From: Panagrolaimus kolymaensis
Taxonomy: Eukaryota > Nematoda > Chromadorea > Rhabditida > Panagrolaimidae
DNA: 64,000 bases
Direction: 5' to 3'
Assembly (NCBI GenBank): GCA_028622995.1
Contig: JAJQJQ010000032.1
Span: 2,232,001 to 2,296,000 of the forward strand
Shown here in pieces: positions 20,892 to 32,303 of this stretch; the first letter of the stretch is position 1; each line of letters begins with the position of its first letter. The notes beneath the pieces were generated by a model. That model made no database searches. It was not told where the DNA came from and saw only the letters and a list, made by a program, of their open reading frames with translations. A program made the position numbers and the translations under genes.

Positions 20892-23800
20892 ATGTCGGAT
20901 AGCAGTGATGTTGAGATTAGCGATGCGGAAGAAGAAACTCCTCAAGCAACTGCAGCAGCCCCAAGAAATGACTTTGTAAATGGCGGGAATGATAGCGATG
21001 AGGATGAAGATAGCGAAGAAGAAATTACCGTTCAAAGAAAGCGAAAAGTTAGTTTTGACTATTAATTTTCCTTTAAAATTTTTAATTTATATATAATTAA
21101 TTTGTAGATTAGCGGAAGCGAGGAATCTGATGACGATGACGACGATGATGAAGATTCGAATGCCGGCTCGAATGACGGCTCAGATGACGATGAGGAAGAT
21201 GAAATGCCCAGAAAAAAGTCGTCTTCGACATCCAAAAAGGATAAACCCAAACGAAAAAAGCGTCGTCTCGTCGCTCAATTCATTAACGAAGATGTCGAAG
21301 TTGATGATGATGAGGATGAAGAGGATTATGCTTACGAAGATGAGGGCGAAGTTGGAATCGGTCTTGATCCACATGAACGCGAAGAAGCTGAAAAAGCTAT
21401 GCGAGAACAAGAGCGACAACGTTCACATAAACATAAATTTGCTCAAATGTCTGAATCCCAATTAGCTGAATATTTTCAAACTCGTCATGAAGTTGATTCA
21501 GCGCCGATGAATGGAGGAAATGAAGAATATTATGATTCCATTCGACAAAATGGTTTATTACCCGATGCTCGGTCCCCAAATCTTTATATAGTTAAATGTC
21601 GAATGGGTGAAGAACAAGCTCTTTGCGTGCAGCTCACGAAAAAATATTTGGCTTTTCTCCGTTCAGATGAACCTTTGGAAATTAAATCCGTGGTTGTGAA
21701 AGATGGAATTAAAGGAATCATTTATATTGAAGCTTATAAAACTCCACATGTTCTCAAAGCCATCGAAAATATCAGCGCCATTAATCCATACAATATCAAA
21801 ATGGTCCCAAAAACAGAAATGGTTGATACATTAAAAATTGTTAGAGATATTCCAATTCTTAAACCTGGTTTATATGTTCGAGTTAAAAGAACTATGTTTA
21901 AAGATGATTTGGCTCAAGTGGATGATATCGATTTAACGAGAAATGAAGTAATTATAAAATTGGTTCCTCGAATTGATTATACCAAACTTCGTGGAGCTCT
22001 TCGTGGACAAGAAGGTGATAGAGGAATTTCAAAACGAAAAGGCAAACCTCCTCTAGCTTTATTTAATCCAGATAAAATTCGAAATATTGGTGGAGAATTC
22101 ACAAAAGATGGAGATTTTTATATTTTTGAAAATAATCGTTATCGAAATGGATTTTTATACAAATATTTTAATATTGAACATGTCGTAAGTTTTTTTTGGA
22201 TTTGTTTGGCTAAAAATTTATATATATTCCTCGAGTTTTAGTTTGTTGATGGAGTAAAACCAACAATTTCTGAATTGGAACTATTTAATGAAGAATCCAA
22301 TGAATTTCAAGGAGAATGTAAGCGACCTTAATTTTTTTGCCATAAAAACTAATTTATTAATATTTTTTAGTATCGGTTGGAAAAGATTTTGCTAAATATC
22401 ATTGTTTTGCCCCTGGAGACACGATTGAAGTCACAGAAGGTGAATTGGTTAATTTGCAAGGTCGAATTCAATCCATTGAAAATGATGTGGCTCATATAAA
22501 ACCAGAAAATAGTGAACTCAAAGATATTGTGGTTGTAAATCTTCGAGAAATAAGAAAATCCTTTAAAATTGGCAATCACGTTCTTGTTACTGAAGGCCAT
22601 TATAAAGGAGACACAGGAATCATAGTTCGAGTGGAAGAAAATTTGGTTATTCTTATTTCGGATATAAATAATGAAGAAATTAAAGTTCTTCCTCGAGATC
22701 TTCGACTTTCCCCTCATGTTGCAACCGGAGTTGATTCTCATGGACTTTATCAACTTCACGATTTAATTCAAATTAATAAAGAAGCTTTTGGCGTGATTAC
22801 TGGAGTCCATGCTGATAAAATTACGGTTATTACAAATCGAGGAGCAGTTCAAAATTTAAAATCCTCACAAATTCATCGCAAAATTGATAGCCGAAAAAGT
22901 TGTGGATTAGACGCTAATAAACAAACGTTGGTTGCTGGAAGTCAAGTAAAAATTATTGATGACGTAAGTTTTTTTATTTTTTTGAGACAAAAATAATTAT
23001 ACTAATTTATTTTTTTAGAATAATAAAGAAGCTGAAGTTCTTCACATTTATCGAGGAGCATGTTTTTTGAAAAGTCGAACACATCGTGAAAATAGTGGTA
23101 TTTTGGTGAAATCCAATCGACAAGTTGCAGTTTTGGGTGGTCGTCCTGCGATGACCCCAGCCGAGCCTATGTTTAAGGTTCCACAAAGCCCTCGACATTT
23201 CCTTCAATCACCAGCAAGAAATTCAAGTGCTGATAGTAGCATCGGTACAAGAAGTGATGGATCGAGAACTCCATTTAATGGAAGTGATGCAGGTAGACCT
23301 AAAGAAAATCGGCCCCGAGATGGGCGAATGAATGGTTTTGGTGGGGCTAATCATCCTCGACGTGATATGTCGCTGATTGGTAAAAATGTTCGAATTAAAG
23401 CTGGCCCCCTTAAAGCTCATTATGGAATTGTTAAAGATGCCACAGAGACTACAGCCAATGTTGAATTACATGCAAATTGCAAAGTAAACAAATTTGATTT
23501 CATTTTTATATTCTTATAATATGAAAATTTTTAGACCATTCAAGTTGATAAATCTCGATTAGAAGTGGTTGAAGGTGAAGCTGGAGTTGGAGCTAATTAT
23601 CGCAATCTTGCAAGAACTCCAACTGCTACAGCCCGAACTCCAGCTTACAGTGGATTTCAAACTCCCATGTATGGTTCTCAAACACCTATGCATGATGCTT
23701 GTAAGTTTATTTTTGCTAACTATAGTTACTTTTTTTATTATAAAAATTAGCATATTTATTGAAAAAATATAAACTTGTTAATAATTCTTAATTTTTTGTA

Positions 23801-24643
23801 GTTGGTTCCCGGACTCCCCATTATGGCAATCAAACTCCTGGACATGATGGTGGCCGAACTCCATCTCATTCAAGTGCATGGGATCCTGCAGCAATGGCGA
23901 CACCAGCGGTAAAAAATTACTATTTTATATTCCAAAAAATATAATTAAAAATTATTGAAATTTTAGCATTCTTCATTCGGGCATGATGAAGAACCCGAAG
24001 AATCATCACAACAATATGAATATACTCAATCCATTCCAACTCCAGCAGTTGTGTTTAATGAAACCCAAGATGATTATTATGATCAAGCCCCAATGAGTGT
24101 AAATCCGTTTACACCCGCTGGATTTTCTAATTATGAGCCTCAAACTCCTCATCATGATTATGCTGAACCTATTCCACCCAAAAAACAAAGCAGCAGCCAA
24201 AGTCAAGGATTTAATAATAGTGATATTCGTAAGTTTCTTTTAAGCTGCAAGATTCCAAGTAATTTTTCTTGTTTTTTTTAGCAAATAACTTACTTGAATC
24301 TGGAGATTGGTGTGATATCGACATGCTTGTAAATGTTCGATCCAATTGTAGTAATGCCAAACTTCACGGCCATGCATTACCTATAACTCGAGTAGAAAAA
24401 CATGATCGAAAAGTTGTAGTTAAATTTGGAGGCCAAAAAGAAGCCATTCCCTTTTATGATATTCTTCCTGCTCCACCAAAGGAAAATGGAATGGCTCAAA
24501 TTATTTATAATTCAAAAACTGGAAGACTTTATGGTTCAGAGGCTCCTCCACCAGAAAGCATTCGATCAATTGAAAATGGCAAAGTTATTTTTGATAATGG
24601 CGATCAAGCTTCCATTAAACATTGTGTTGCGTGTGTTGGTTAA
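20892..24643 (+). CDS. spt-5: Transcription elongation factor SPT5
   Basis: Nine exons join in phase (20892-21047, 21108-22184, 22242-22317, 22371-22963, 23019-23483, 23535-23700, 23802-23908, 23967-24228, 24282-24643) to give 1,087 residues, near the usual metazoan length. The order is: a very acidic N-terminus (about 1-135), a basic patch, the NGN domain starting about 209 ([20 protein letters not shown]) that pairs with SPT4, then several KOW domains ([21 protein letters not shown] near 310, [20 protein letters not shown] near 447, [19 protein letters not shown] near 495, [18 protein letters not shown] near 745). A C-terminal repeat region of RTP/QTP units (about 810-900) matches the CTR phosphorylated by P-TEFb. 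A final KOW-like domain ends the protein. With SPT4 it forms DSIF, which controls pausing and processivity of RNA polymerase II in the nucleus. Confidence 0.97.
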
Positions 24644-24958
24644 TTATATTTATTTTTTGATTTGAATTGAATTTTTTGCAATGTTTATTTTTTTGTTTTA
24701 TCTATTTTTGGTTTAATAATGGCATAAATTATTTGTTTGTGAAATCACTGAGGCAAAGAACAAAATACATATTTTTTTAATTGATTTTAACGTAAATTAG
24801 ATCTTTTATTATTGCAAATGCACTTTTTAAAACATCTTAGAATAATTATAATAAAACAATAAAAAGTACAAAAGGAGCACATAAAAAAGAATTAGCTTTG
24901 TTTGTGTGGTTGCTTCGAGTGGCGATCCAAGAGTAAATAAAGTTTCTGAATGAGTTTC
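24644..24958. other. 3' flank shared by convergent genes
   Basis: AT-rich 3' region between spt-5 and the small minus-strand ORF. Nothing else seen. Confidence 0.4.
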
Positions 24959-25195
24959 TTATTTTTTTGCAGCATCGCGTTTTTCGGTAGCGTCTTTTCG
25001 TTTTTCTTGCATGTAATCTTGCGTATATTTTTGTACAGGTTTAGGATTTTGTGGATGACTACTGTAGTCAGGAATAGCATTTCTTGGAGGGCCTTTAAAA
25101 TTCCCTGAAATATATCCAGGAGTATCTCCTTTTAATGCATCAGGCATATTGTTGCCAACTGCACCGGGTTTGGATGCTTTTTGATTCTTGTCCAT
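24959..25195 (-). CDS. Small hydrophilic protein, unknown
   Basis: A 78-residue ORF rich in Lys, Pro, Asp and Gly, with a better amino-acid balance than surrounding random frames (PGYISGNFKGPPRNAIPDYS, then a Lys/Glu/Asp/Arg-rich helical end). It has no signal peptide, membrane span or cysteine. Codon use resembles the neighbouring spt-5 gene, and it converges on it, so I believe it is real. No family is recognised. Confidence 0.55.
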   Translation of the reverse strand: MDKNQKASKPGAVGNNMPDALKGDTPGYISGNFKGPPRNAIPDYSSHPQNPKPVQKYTQDYMQEKRKDATEKRDAAKK

Positions 25196-25899
25196 AGTTT
25201 TCTAAAGTTTAATTGATATAAACTAAATTATTTAAGATTAATTTTTTTTATCTTAAGCATAATATATCACATATCACGAGAAAAAAAAATGATGCTTATA
25301 AAGAATTTTGTTAATATTAGGAAAATTTTTTTAATTCAAATGGCGCAGAGTTAGAAAATAACTCTATTTGATAAGATTAGAAATAAAAGAATTATACCAT
25401 AAAAAAAGTAAAAAAATTTCCGTAAAGTAAGGTTAGCTACGAAGATTCTTAAAATGAAATTTATGAAAAATATGAAGATGTTTGGTTTACGTTTTATATA
25501 TTGTAAGGTACCATCGTAAAACATATGAATCATAGGGTGTGCTTAATAAAATATTTGACAAAGCATAAAAAAATAAAAGATGTTTAAAGAAGAGTAGGAA
25601 AATGTAAATAATAAAATATATTAATCGCAAGGTTGAAAACACAAAAAAAAAAGAAAAAGCGTAAATAGATTATAATTTCTTAACCGAGCCCGAAAAACAG
25701 CTTTGAAAAAGTTTTTCGATAACTTTATTTATTTGATCAAAGTGTTATATTGGTTCATAACAGTTTTACCAGAGTTTGCACGACGACAACATTGAATAAA
25801 GGATAGTGAAGGGCTGCATTATCCTAAAAAATAATCGAGTGATTGTGTTGATAGATTTTTAATGATTTTCTTCTTCTAATAAGGCTAGTTTCGTTTATT
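25196..25899. other. Intergenic, no gene seen
   Basis: AT-rich spacer between the small ORF and the CUB-like cluster. Possible promoter of the former. Confidence 0.4.
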
Positions 25900-27685
25900 T
25901 TAACTGATAACTGCTATCATTCTTAAAAATTTCCTTTTTAATTGCATTCGTATTTTTACTAATGCCTGAGTCTTCACAGCGTAAACTCCAATAGAAAGAA
26001 AGGGGACTTCATAATTTTCATTAACAATTATTTCATATGTGCAACGCTTAAAAAATAACTTCTTTAAAAATGTGAAAAATATAATTCTTTTACCTCATAA
26101 ACATTGTATCCAAAGTTGTAGTTTGTATTAGAAACAATAATCATATCATTAGATTCAACTTTGTTATTACATTGACTTGGAGGATCATAATTAATATTAT
26201 CCACGACTGATACAAAAGCTAATAAGACGTACTTATCATTTTTATCTGGAGTGTATTTTAATTCAAATACCCCACTCTGACTTCCAAAATAATACACATT
26301 AGGACCATAATATTTAAAAGAATCATTACCAAATCTAAAAAAATTCCCAATGAAAAGTAATGGGTTTTTAGACGTACTCATGTACAACATTTCCATCAGT
26401 CCAAAGTTCCAAATTTCCATTTACTTCTTGTTGCCAAATAACAATTTTCAGGGATTGGTTTTTAGAAATGGTATAATTCCAAGCGCAGTTTCTCAAACCA
26501 TTAAAATAAAAGTTTATAAAGATTGGAATAATTTTATTTTTATCTACTTTTATTGATTGATTAGAAAAGGGACAAGTGTTTTTAGCTAAAAAATATTTAT
26601 TTATGATAGAAACGGGTAAAAAGAAAAATTAAAAAAACAAATTAATCATTATGGAAAATATTTGGACTTACGAAATGAGAAAAATCCACCTTGAAAAGCG
26701 TTCCAATCATTAGAATTGCCGCTCCCAAAGTTAAAAGTCACTGAATTTGATTTTGTGTAAAAAAACAGAGGTCCATAGTTTGTATCCCAACCACTAAATT
26801 ATTAAAAAATTATTTTTTATTGCAAAAAAAAATTTAATTGTTTTCTTACACCAGGAAGCAGAAAAAGGCGCTTTCGCCTTCGATGATGCGACGCCTTCAC
26901 AAAAAGCCAGGGCGTCCGACTCCGACGACGGACGACGTCAAAAAAATCAAGGAGTCAGACTCCGACGACGGACGCCGGACGACGGATGTCTCGTGATTTT
27001 TAGTTATGTTTTTTTAAAAAGCATTTTGGTATAAGCTTTTACAGATGAATTAACATAGTTTTTAAAAGTTTTAGTGAGAATTTGTATTGTAGCCTTCTAA
27101 AAATCAGTTATAAAAATTTTGATAAAATGAAAATTAAAGCATTCGACGTCGTCCGATTTAAAATTCGGACTCCCTTTGGAAGGCCGTCGTCATTTGGCAA
27201 AATACGTTATAAAAGTAACGAAGTCACGTCGTCCAATTTTGCCTTTTTCTGCTTCCTGCACTAAACTGTTTACCCCTTCGCCATTAGTAAAGTTGGCGTA
27301 TGAAAGATATCCGTTCCATGCGAAAAACCATAAATAATTATCATCTTCGATCTAAAATGATATAATACGTAAGTTTTTATCGCCTCCGCAAAAACAAGAA
27401 ATACATATTTTCTTAAGATGGCTAAAACCGATTTTTTATGAATTAAAAAAAATAAGCCGACGTCGTATTTTATAAATACTATTCAAGGATATGCTAACAG
27501 CTCTATTTTCTTTAATAATTATTAAAGATATCTTTCATAGTTAGTTACCTTTACTAGACGTGCATCACAAATAAAATCCTGTGGCATAGTTTTAGGAAAA
27601 TCGGGTATTTGAAAATAAACAATTTTATTCACAGAGATATTATAAGAAGTCGAACCAGAACATATTCCATATTCATATGTTAAAT
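25900..27685 (-). pseudogene. CUB-like extracellular protein gene, 5'-truncated and split by a MITE
   Basis: Six coding segments keep phase: 27685-27549, 27351-27260, 26793-26672, 26585-26378, 26334-26094 and 26046-25900. The first parallels the N-terminal domain of the neighbouring full gene (C followed by SxSYNI/SKTYNL..., VVHF/IVYF, then P.FP/PNYP and a cysteine). Later segments match its exons 2-6 (CPFSNQSI, NCAWNYTI). No exon with a signal peptide is found upstream. A 407-bp MITE sits at the end of the second segment, separating exon from its original donor GTAAGA. It also ends far earlier than the 1,009-residue paralogue, without the Thr-rich stalk. I infer a non-functional or severely altered copy; the intact downstream frames suggest recent damage. 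Confidence 0.6.
26852..27258. mobile_element. MITE, 407 bp, with 18-bp perfect inverted ends
   Basis: It starts CAGGAAGCAGAAAAAGGC and ends with the exact reverse complement. The 3-bp direct repeat CAC (26849-26851 and 27259-27261) flanks it. The interior has GC-rich GACGACGGAC/GTCGTCCG repeats unlike local DNA. There is no transposase ORF, so it is a non-autonomous DNA element; superfamily not assigned. Confidence 0.75.
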
Positions 27686-27941
27686 CTAGAATACAATGCC
27701 ATCTCTGATGTCTCTACAGAATATGGAATTTTTGTCAGTACTACAATGTGTTGTGCGACTTTTTCCAAATAATTTTTTGTTATGAATATTTTTAACTTTT
27801 TGCAAACTAAATCATCTTTTTATTTTTAATTTTTTGTTTCCAAACGCTATAATTGAAAAGGTGTGTGTCTGTGATAAGTAGCACCCCAAAAAGTTAACAA
27901 AAGAAATTACATATTAAATCATGAATAATAAAACTCTTAAT

Positions 27942-30900
27942 TTAAAAATTTAGCATAAATATGAAAGCAGAAATTGTGATAGTTGTTGTTATAAAGCTAG
28001 CAAATTTGAAGCTATCAGTTGAGCTAGTAGTAGGTGGATAGGTGCTTGGCGTAGTTGGGGATGTTGTTGTTGCTTTGGTAAGGGCTGTGCTTGGGAAAGT
28101 TTCTGAAGCTGGTGAAATATTTTCTGTTGTTTTTGTTATGTTTGAAGTGGAAATTGTTGCTGTTTTTGGGGTAGAAATGAAAGATGTGGAAGTGATAGAT
28201 GTTTTGATAGTTGTCGTTGTTGATGTAGTGGGAGATGTTGATGTTGATTCGGTAGGAGTGTTACTTGGGAGAGTTTCTGATGGAAGCGTTTGCGTTGTTA
28301 TAATTGAAGATTTTGAGTTCGAAGTCGAAGTGGTTGAATAAAGAGAGGATGTTGTATATGTTTTCGTAGTTGGTGAAGTGTACGTAGTCATAATTGTTGA
28401 TGTTGCCGGCGTTGCAGGCGTTGAGGTTGTTGTGCTTGATGATGTCATATTTTTATCATCATTAATGTTAAAAAAATTGTATTCAATAAGAAAATCATTA
28501 TCCATTGGATGTCTGCCTGAATCAAGAATAAAAAAGCGACCACCTTCTAAGGTAATAGTTTGACCTTCGATTAATCTAAAAAAAAATCAATACATTTTGT
28601 ATTTATTGCTCTAAATTTAACATACGTATAATTTCCACTATCTGCCATAATCAAAGCAGTTTCATTTCCAACTTTAGCAGTTAAAGTGGCAAAAAAGCTT
28701 AGATTTCCCAATGAGATATCATATTGAATAGGAAGCATAGATAAGACCATACCAGAATAACTTGGTGAAGCTAATATTCCATTTTGATTATTTAATGAAG
28801 CCGCTATACTTCTATTAAATGCGGTAATAGCAATATTTAAATATGTTGACGGAGGTAATATGATGCTTAGGCCATATGTGTAAATTGAAAAATCTTTCCA
28901 TAAATCTGTTTCATTACCGCTAAAAATAAAAATGCGGGTATTTAAACTTTTTTAGGATTTATTGAGCTTACTTAAGTTCCATTAAAAGTTTTTGATTATA
29001 CACATTTCTAATAGTATAAATATTATCAGATAAAGCATCAATGGATCTAATTGTTATTCCATAAGCTTCAAGAGATATAAAGTCAGCATTGGGTAACAAA
29101 ATTATTTCACAATTTCCACCATTTGTTGCTTCCATTTTAAAAACTGCATCATTATATTGAAAAACAAAAACATTGTTATCATTCATGCAATTTTTACTTT
29201 GAAAATTATTCATTCTAAAATATACAGTACTTTCATATGGAATAGAACCAACTAGGTTTAAAATCGTCAAGCAATTAGACTTTGCTGTAACACTTGGAAT
29301 AAATGAAGAATTTTTAATATATGGAAAGAATATTTCTAACCTAAAACTTATGTATTAATTATTTACATTTTTTTGTTGCACAAAAAAACGTGGACATACG
29401 ATCCAATAAAGTTGTTATTTAATCCTTCACCATCATAAATGAGAAAATTATCCAATGTTTCTTTATTAGGTCTAGAGAAAAATAGTTGGGTTATATCATT
29501 TTCAGAACAAATAGAAACGGCATTCATGTAATCAAAATTATTTAAAAAAGTCATTAGAGTTGAGTCATCTTCATTCAAATTTATTTTTGAGATGTTCAAA
29601 GAATCAATAGATTTAATTTGAATTTCCCAAAAACCACCATCATTTTCAATTGAAGTCGATAAACCAGAATTAAATTCAATTTGGATTTCAGTATTCGTTG
29701 AGAAAATTCTAGCTAAATTTAGAGTGTAGAAGGGTTCGGGTTCAATAACGCGTGATGTGCTAAATTTGTAAACTTTAAAAGCTTTAACTTATTTTTTTGT
29801 ACATACTTTTCAAGTGAAGTTCCATTGTTAATTATCAAAAAATAATCCAAATTTGTGCGTAGTTTGGCAATAATATTTATCTCAAAATATTCTGAAGCGC
29901 ATGCGTCGTTTGAAATAATCTAAAAGTAAATTTTTTATTAGGTTTATTAGGAAAGAAGCTATTGCAACCTTGAAAGTGCATATTTGATTATTGCAATATG
30001 AGCTTTGACTAATGGTAAAATTATCTGTGCAAGGAATAACAACAACTATGGAATCAGGGCACACACAATCTAAAAATTACTTAATACAATTATGAATTAT
30101 TAATTTTAATATACCAAGAGATTTTAAGGTAACCTCAAATCCAGCTTCTTCAATACTGCCATCAGCTTGAAACCGTAGAAAACCACCATTAGCGTTTTCA
30201 TTCAAACGTAAAGTATTGTTTTTATCTAAGTATTTTTGATCTATGCCTTTCAGTACGCTCAAATTATCAACATTTCTTTCAATATAATACTTTGTGACTG
30301 TCAATAACGTTTCAGTTCCTTTCGGAATTGTAATGGATTGATTACATCCCTAAAATAAAATCTATTTTAATTACCTATGAATAAAACTCAAAAATTTACC
30401 ACATTAGCTATGTATCCATTTTGATAATCAACATTATAAATTCTTGTAATGTTACCTTCTTCGTTTGTATCAAACTGGCAAGGAACATAAACATAATGGT
30501 ATGGAATTGTAATAACTGAGACCCAAGCATTGAATCCAGTATCTTTGCTTGCATCATTGGTATCATGCCAGGTCATTGTAAATTTTTCAAAATCACTTCT
30601 AACAAAATAAAACACAGTTGGTTCAGAAATATCTGAATCAAATCTAAAAATTAGAATTTGAATAATTTTAAGTTTTTTAAATAACTTTTTTTTTTCAATG
30701 ATATCTTTTTAAAATAAAATTTAGTGATTTCTAAATAAAAGAAATCTATTACTTTTTATGTATATTATTTCCATCAACCAAAGTAAACGTAACATTATTA
30801 TTGATTTTTAAATTTTGTATCACAAGTTTCATATAAAGTGTCTCGGATGTTTCTGTAGGCAAATTCCAAATCCATTGACAATTCTTTGAAATTGTTTTAG

Positions 30901-31680
30901 TTGTTCCAAAATTAGATGATATTGGAATTTCATATCCGACATTTATAAATTCAAAGGTTCCTTCAAAAGGGCACGAAGTTGTAGTCGGATCTAAAATATT
31001 TAATTTGCATTTTTATCGTTTAATGAAAAATTTTACCGTATGGAAGTACAATTGATTCAAAAGCAATCCAATCAGTAAAATCAACATTATCGCTACTCAA
31101 CATTTCAAAATTTAACGTTGAAGTTTCAGTGGAAAATGAATAAAAATTTGTGTAGGAATCAAATTTGCTAAAATTGTTATAATTTTTAAATTAATAAAAA
31201 AAAATGAGTTAAATCGTACTCTCTATTAAATTGATTCTTCTGACTATCAGTCATACTAATGCCAGTTGTAATTCCATTATAAATTGCAATCCAAATATTA
31301 TAACTCGGATTTTTCTAAAAATTAAAAGGAAAAATGAGCTCAACAAAAACTTAAATATAAAAATGGAAAAGAATGGGATTTTGATTTTTTTGGAAATAAC
31401 TTTTATATGGTAATAAAACGTTTTTACTTTATAAACTAATTTAGAAGGAAAAAAAGAGACATACAGTTTGAAATTGAGCTTTGCAACTTGGAGTACTATT
31501 TCCATTTAGCATGTTTGCGGGATAATTAGGCGAGCGAAAATGTACGACATCGTTGATATCAAGGTTATATGTTTTGGAAGTTGAATTTGTTAAACAAATT
31601 GCATTTAAATAATTTAAATCATCACAAAATACATTATTTATCCATGGCAGCAAAAATGAAAGAAAAAATACTAGCTTCAT
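27942..31680 (-). CDS. Large secreted CUB-like protein with Thr-rich stalk and GPI-type tail
   Basis: Twelve exons keep phase throughout (31680-31465, 31314-31220, 31167-31037, 30990-30753, 30643-30400, 30349-30115, 30069-29969, 29919-29807, 29759-29400, 29340-28972, 28919-28626, 28575-27942), encoding 1,009 residues. The N-terminus is a signal peptide (MKLVFFLSFLLPWINNVFC). Repeated domains follow with spaced cysteines and CUB-like wording such as HFRSPNYPANM, NCQWIWNLP and GILASPSYSG. Residues about 815-985 are Ser/Thr/Pro-rich (mucin-like, probably O-glycosylated). The C-terminus ends in a hydrophobic segment (FITTTITISAFIFMLNF), as in GPI-anchored proteins. It is probably on the cell surface or cuticle-facing epithelium. 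CUB-like proteins are expanded in nematodes and some are infection-induced; a role here is inference. Confidence 0.8.
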
Positions 31681-32303
31681 TTTAATTCTTCAACAATGAT
31701 GATACAAAGAAAAAACACCAAATTTCCTATCAAAATTATGACTTTCTCATTCATTAAGTTTTTGGTTTTATTTTTTTTTATTCTTGTACTTTTTTATTTC
31801 TATAAATCATCTTAAAAAAAAATAAGCTACTTAATTCAACCAAAAGCTATGATAAAAAATTGAACAAGAATGTTAATTTTTGGATTTCTTAAAATAATAT
31901 TATATTATTTTCCTAAAGAGTTACTGGAATATACGTCTCTCAACCACTTTTTCCTAACATTAAAATTTTCTTTTCAAAAGCATTCAATAAAGTTTCAACT
32001 ACATACACACATTAGATTATTTGACGTATTTTTTAAAAGAAATAATCGCCTTTAAAGTGTAAAAAATCCCTTTTGAAATTCTCACTTAAATGAAGCACAA
32101 GTTTTGGGAGTGCTTTGTGCGCTTTTTTTTTGAATGGAATACCCCTTCAATGATCGACAATACTTTGTTACAGATCATTTCTGCTTTTAAGTGTCTTATT
32201 TCACACTTTTATTATTTTACCTTTGTTCAAATTTTTTAATTTATTTTATGTATGTTGTTATCAAACTCGATTTAGTTTTTTGAATGAATATGATTTTAAA
32301 ATT
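31681..32303. promoter_or_regulatory. Divergent promoter region of two CUB-like genes
   Basis: 623 bases separate the start codons of two head-to-head paralogues. AT-rich with no coding frame of note. A shared bidirectional promoter is plausible; no specific factor site was identified. Confidence 0.4.

Noticed and set aside
28042..28563. Val/Glu-rich open frames on the + strand
   Set aside because: Complement of the Thr-rich stalk codons (ACA/ACT give GTT/TGT on the other strand).
32223..32303. Upstream ATG in frame with the CUB-like gene at 32304
   Set aside because: The extra 27 residues would push the signal peptide away from the N-terminus; the ATG at 32304 gives a standard one.
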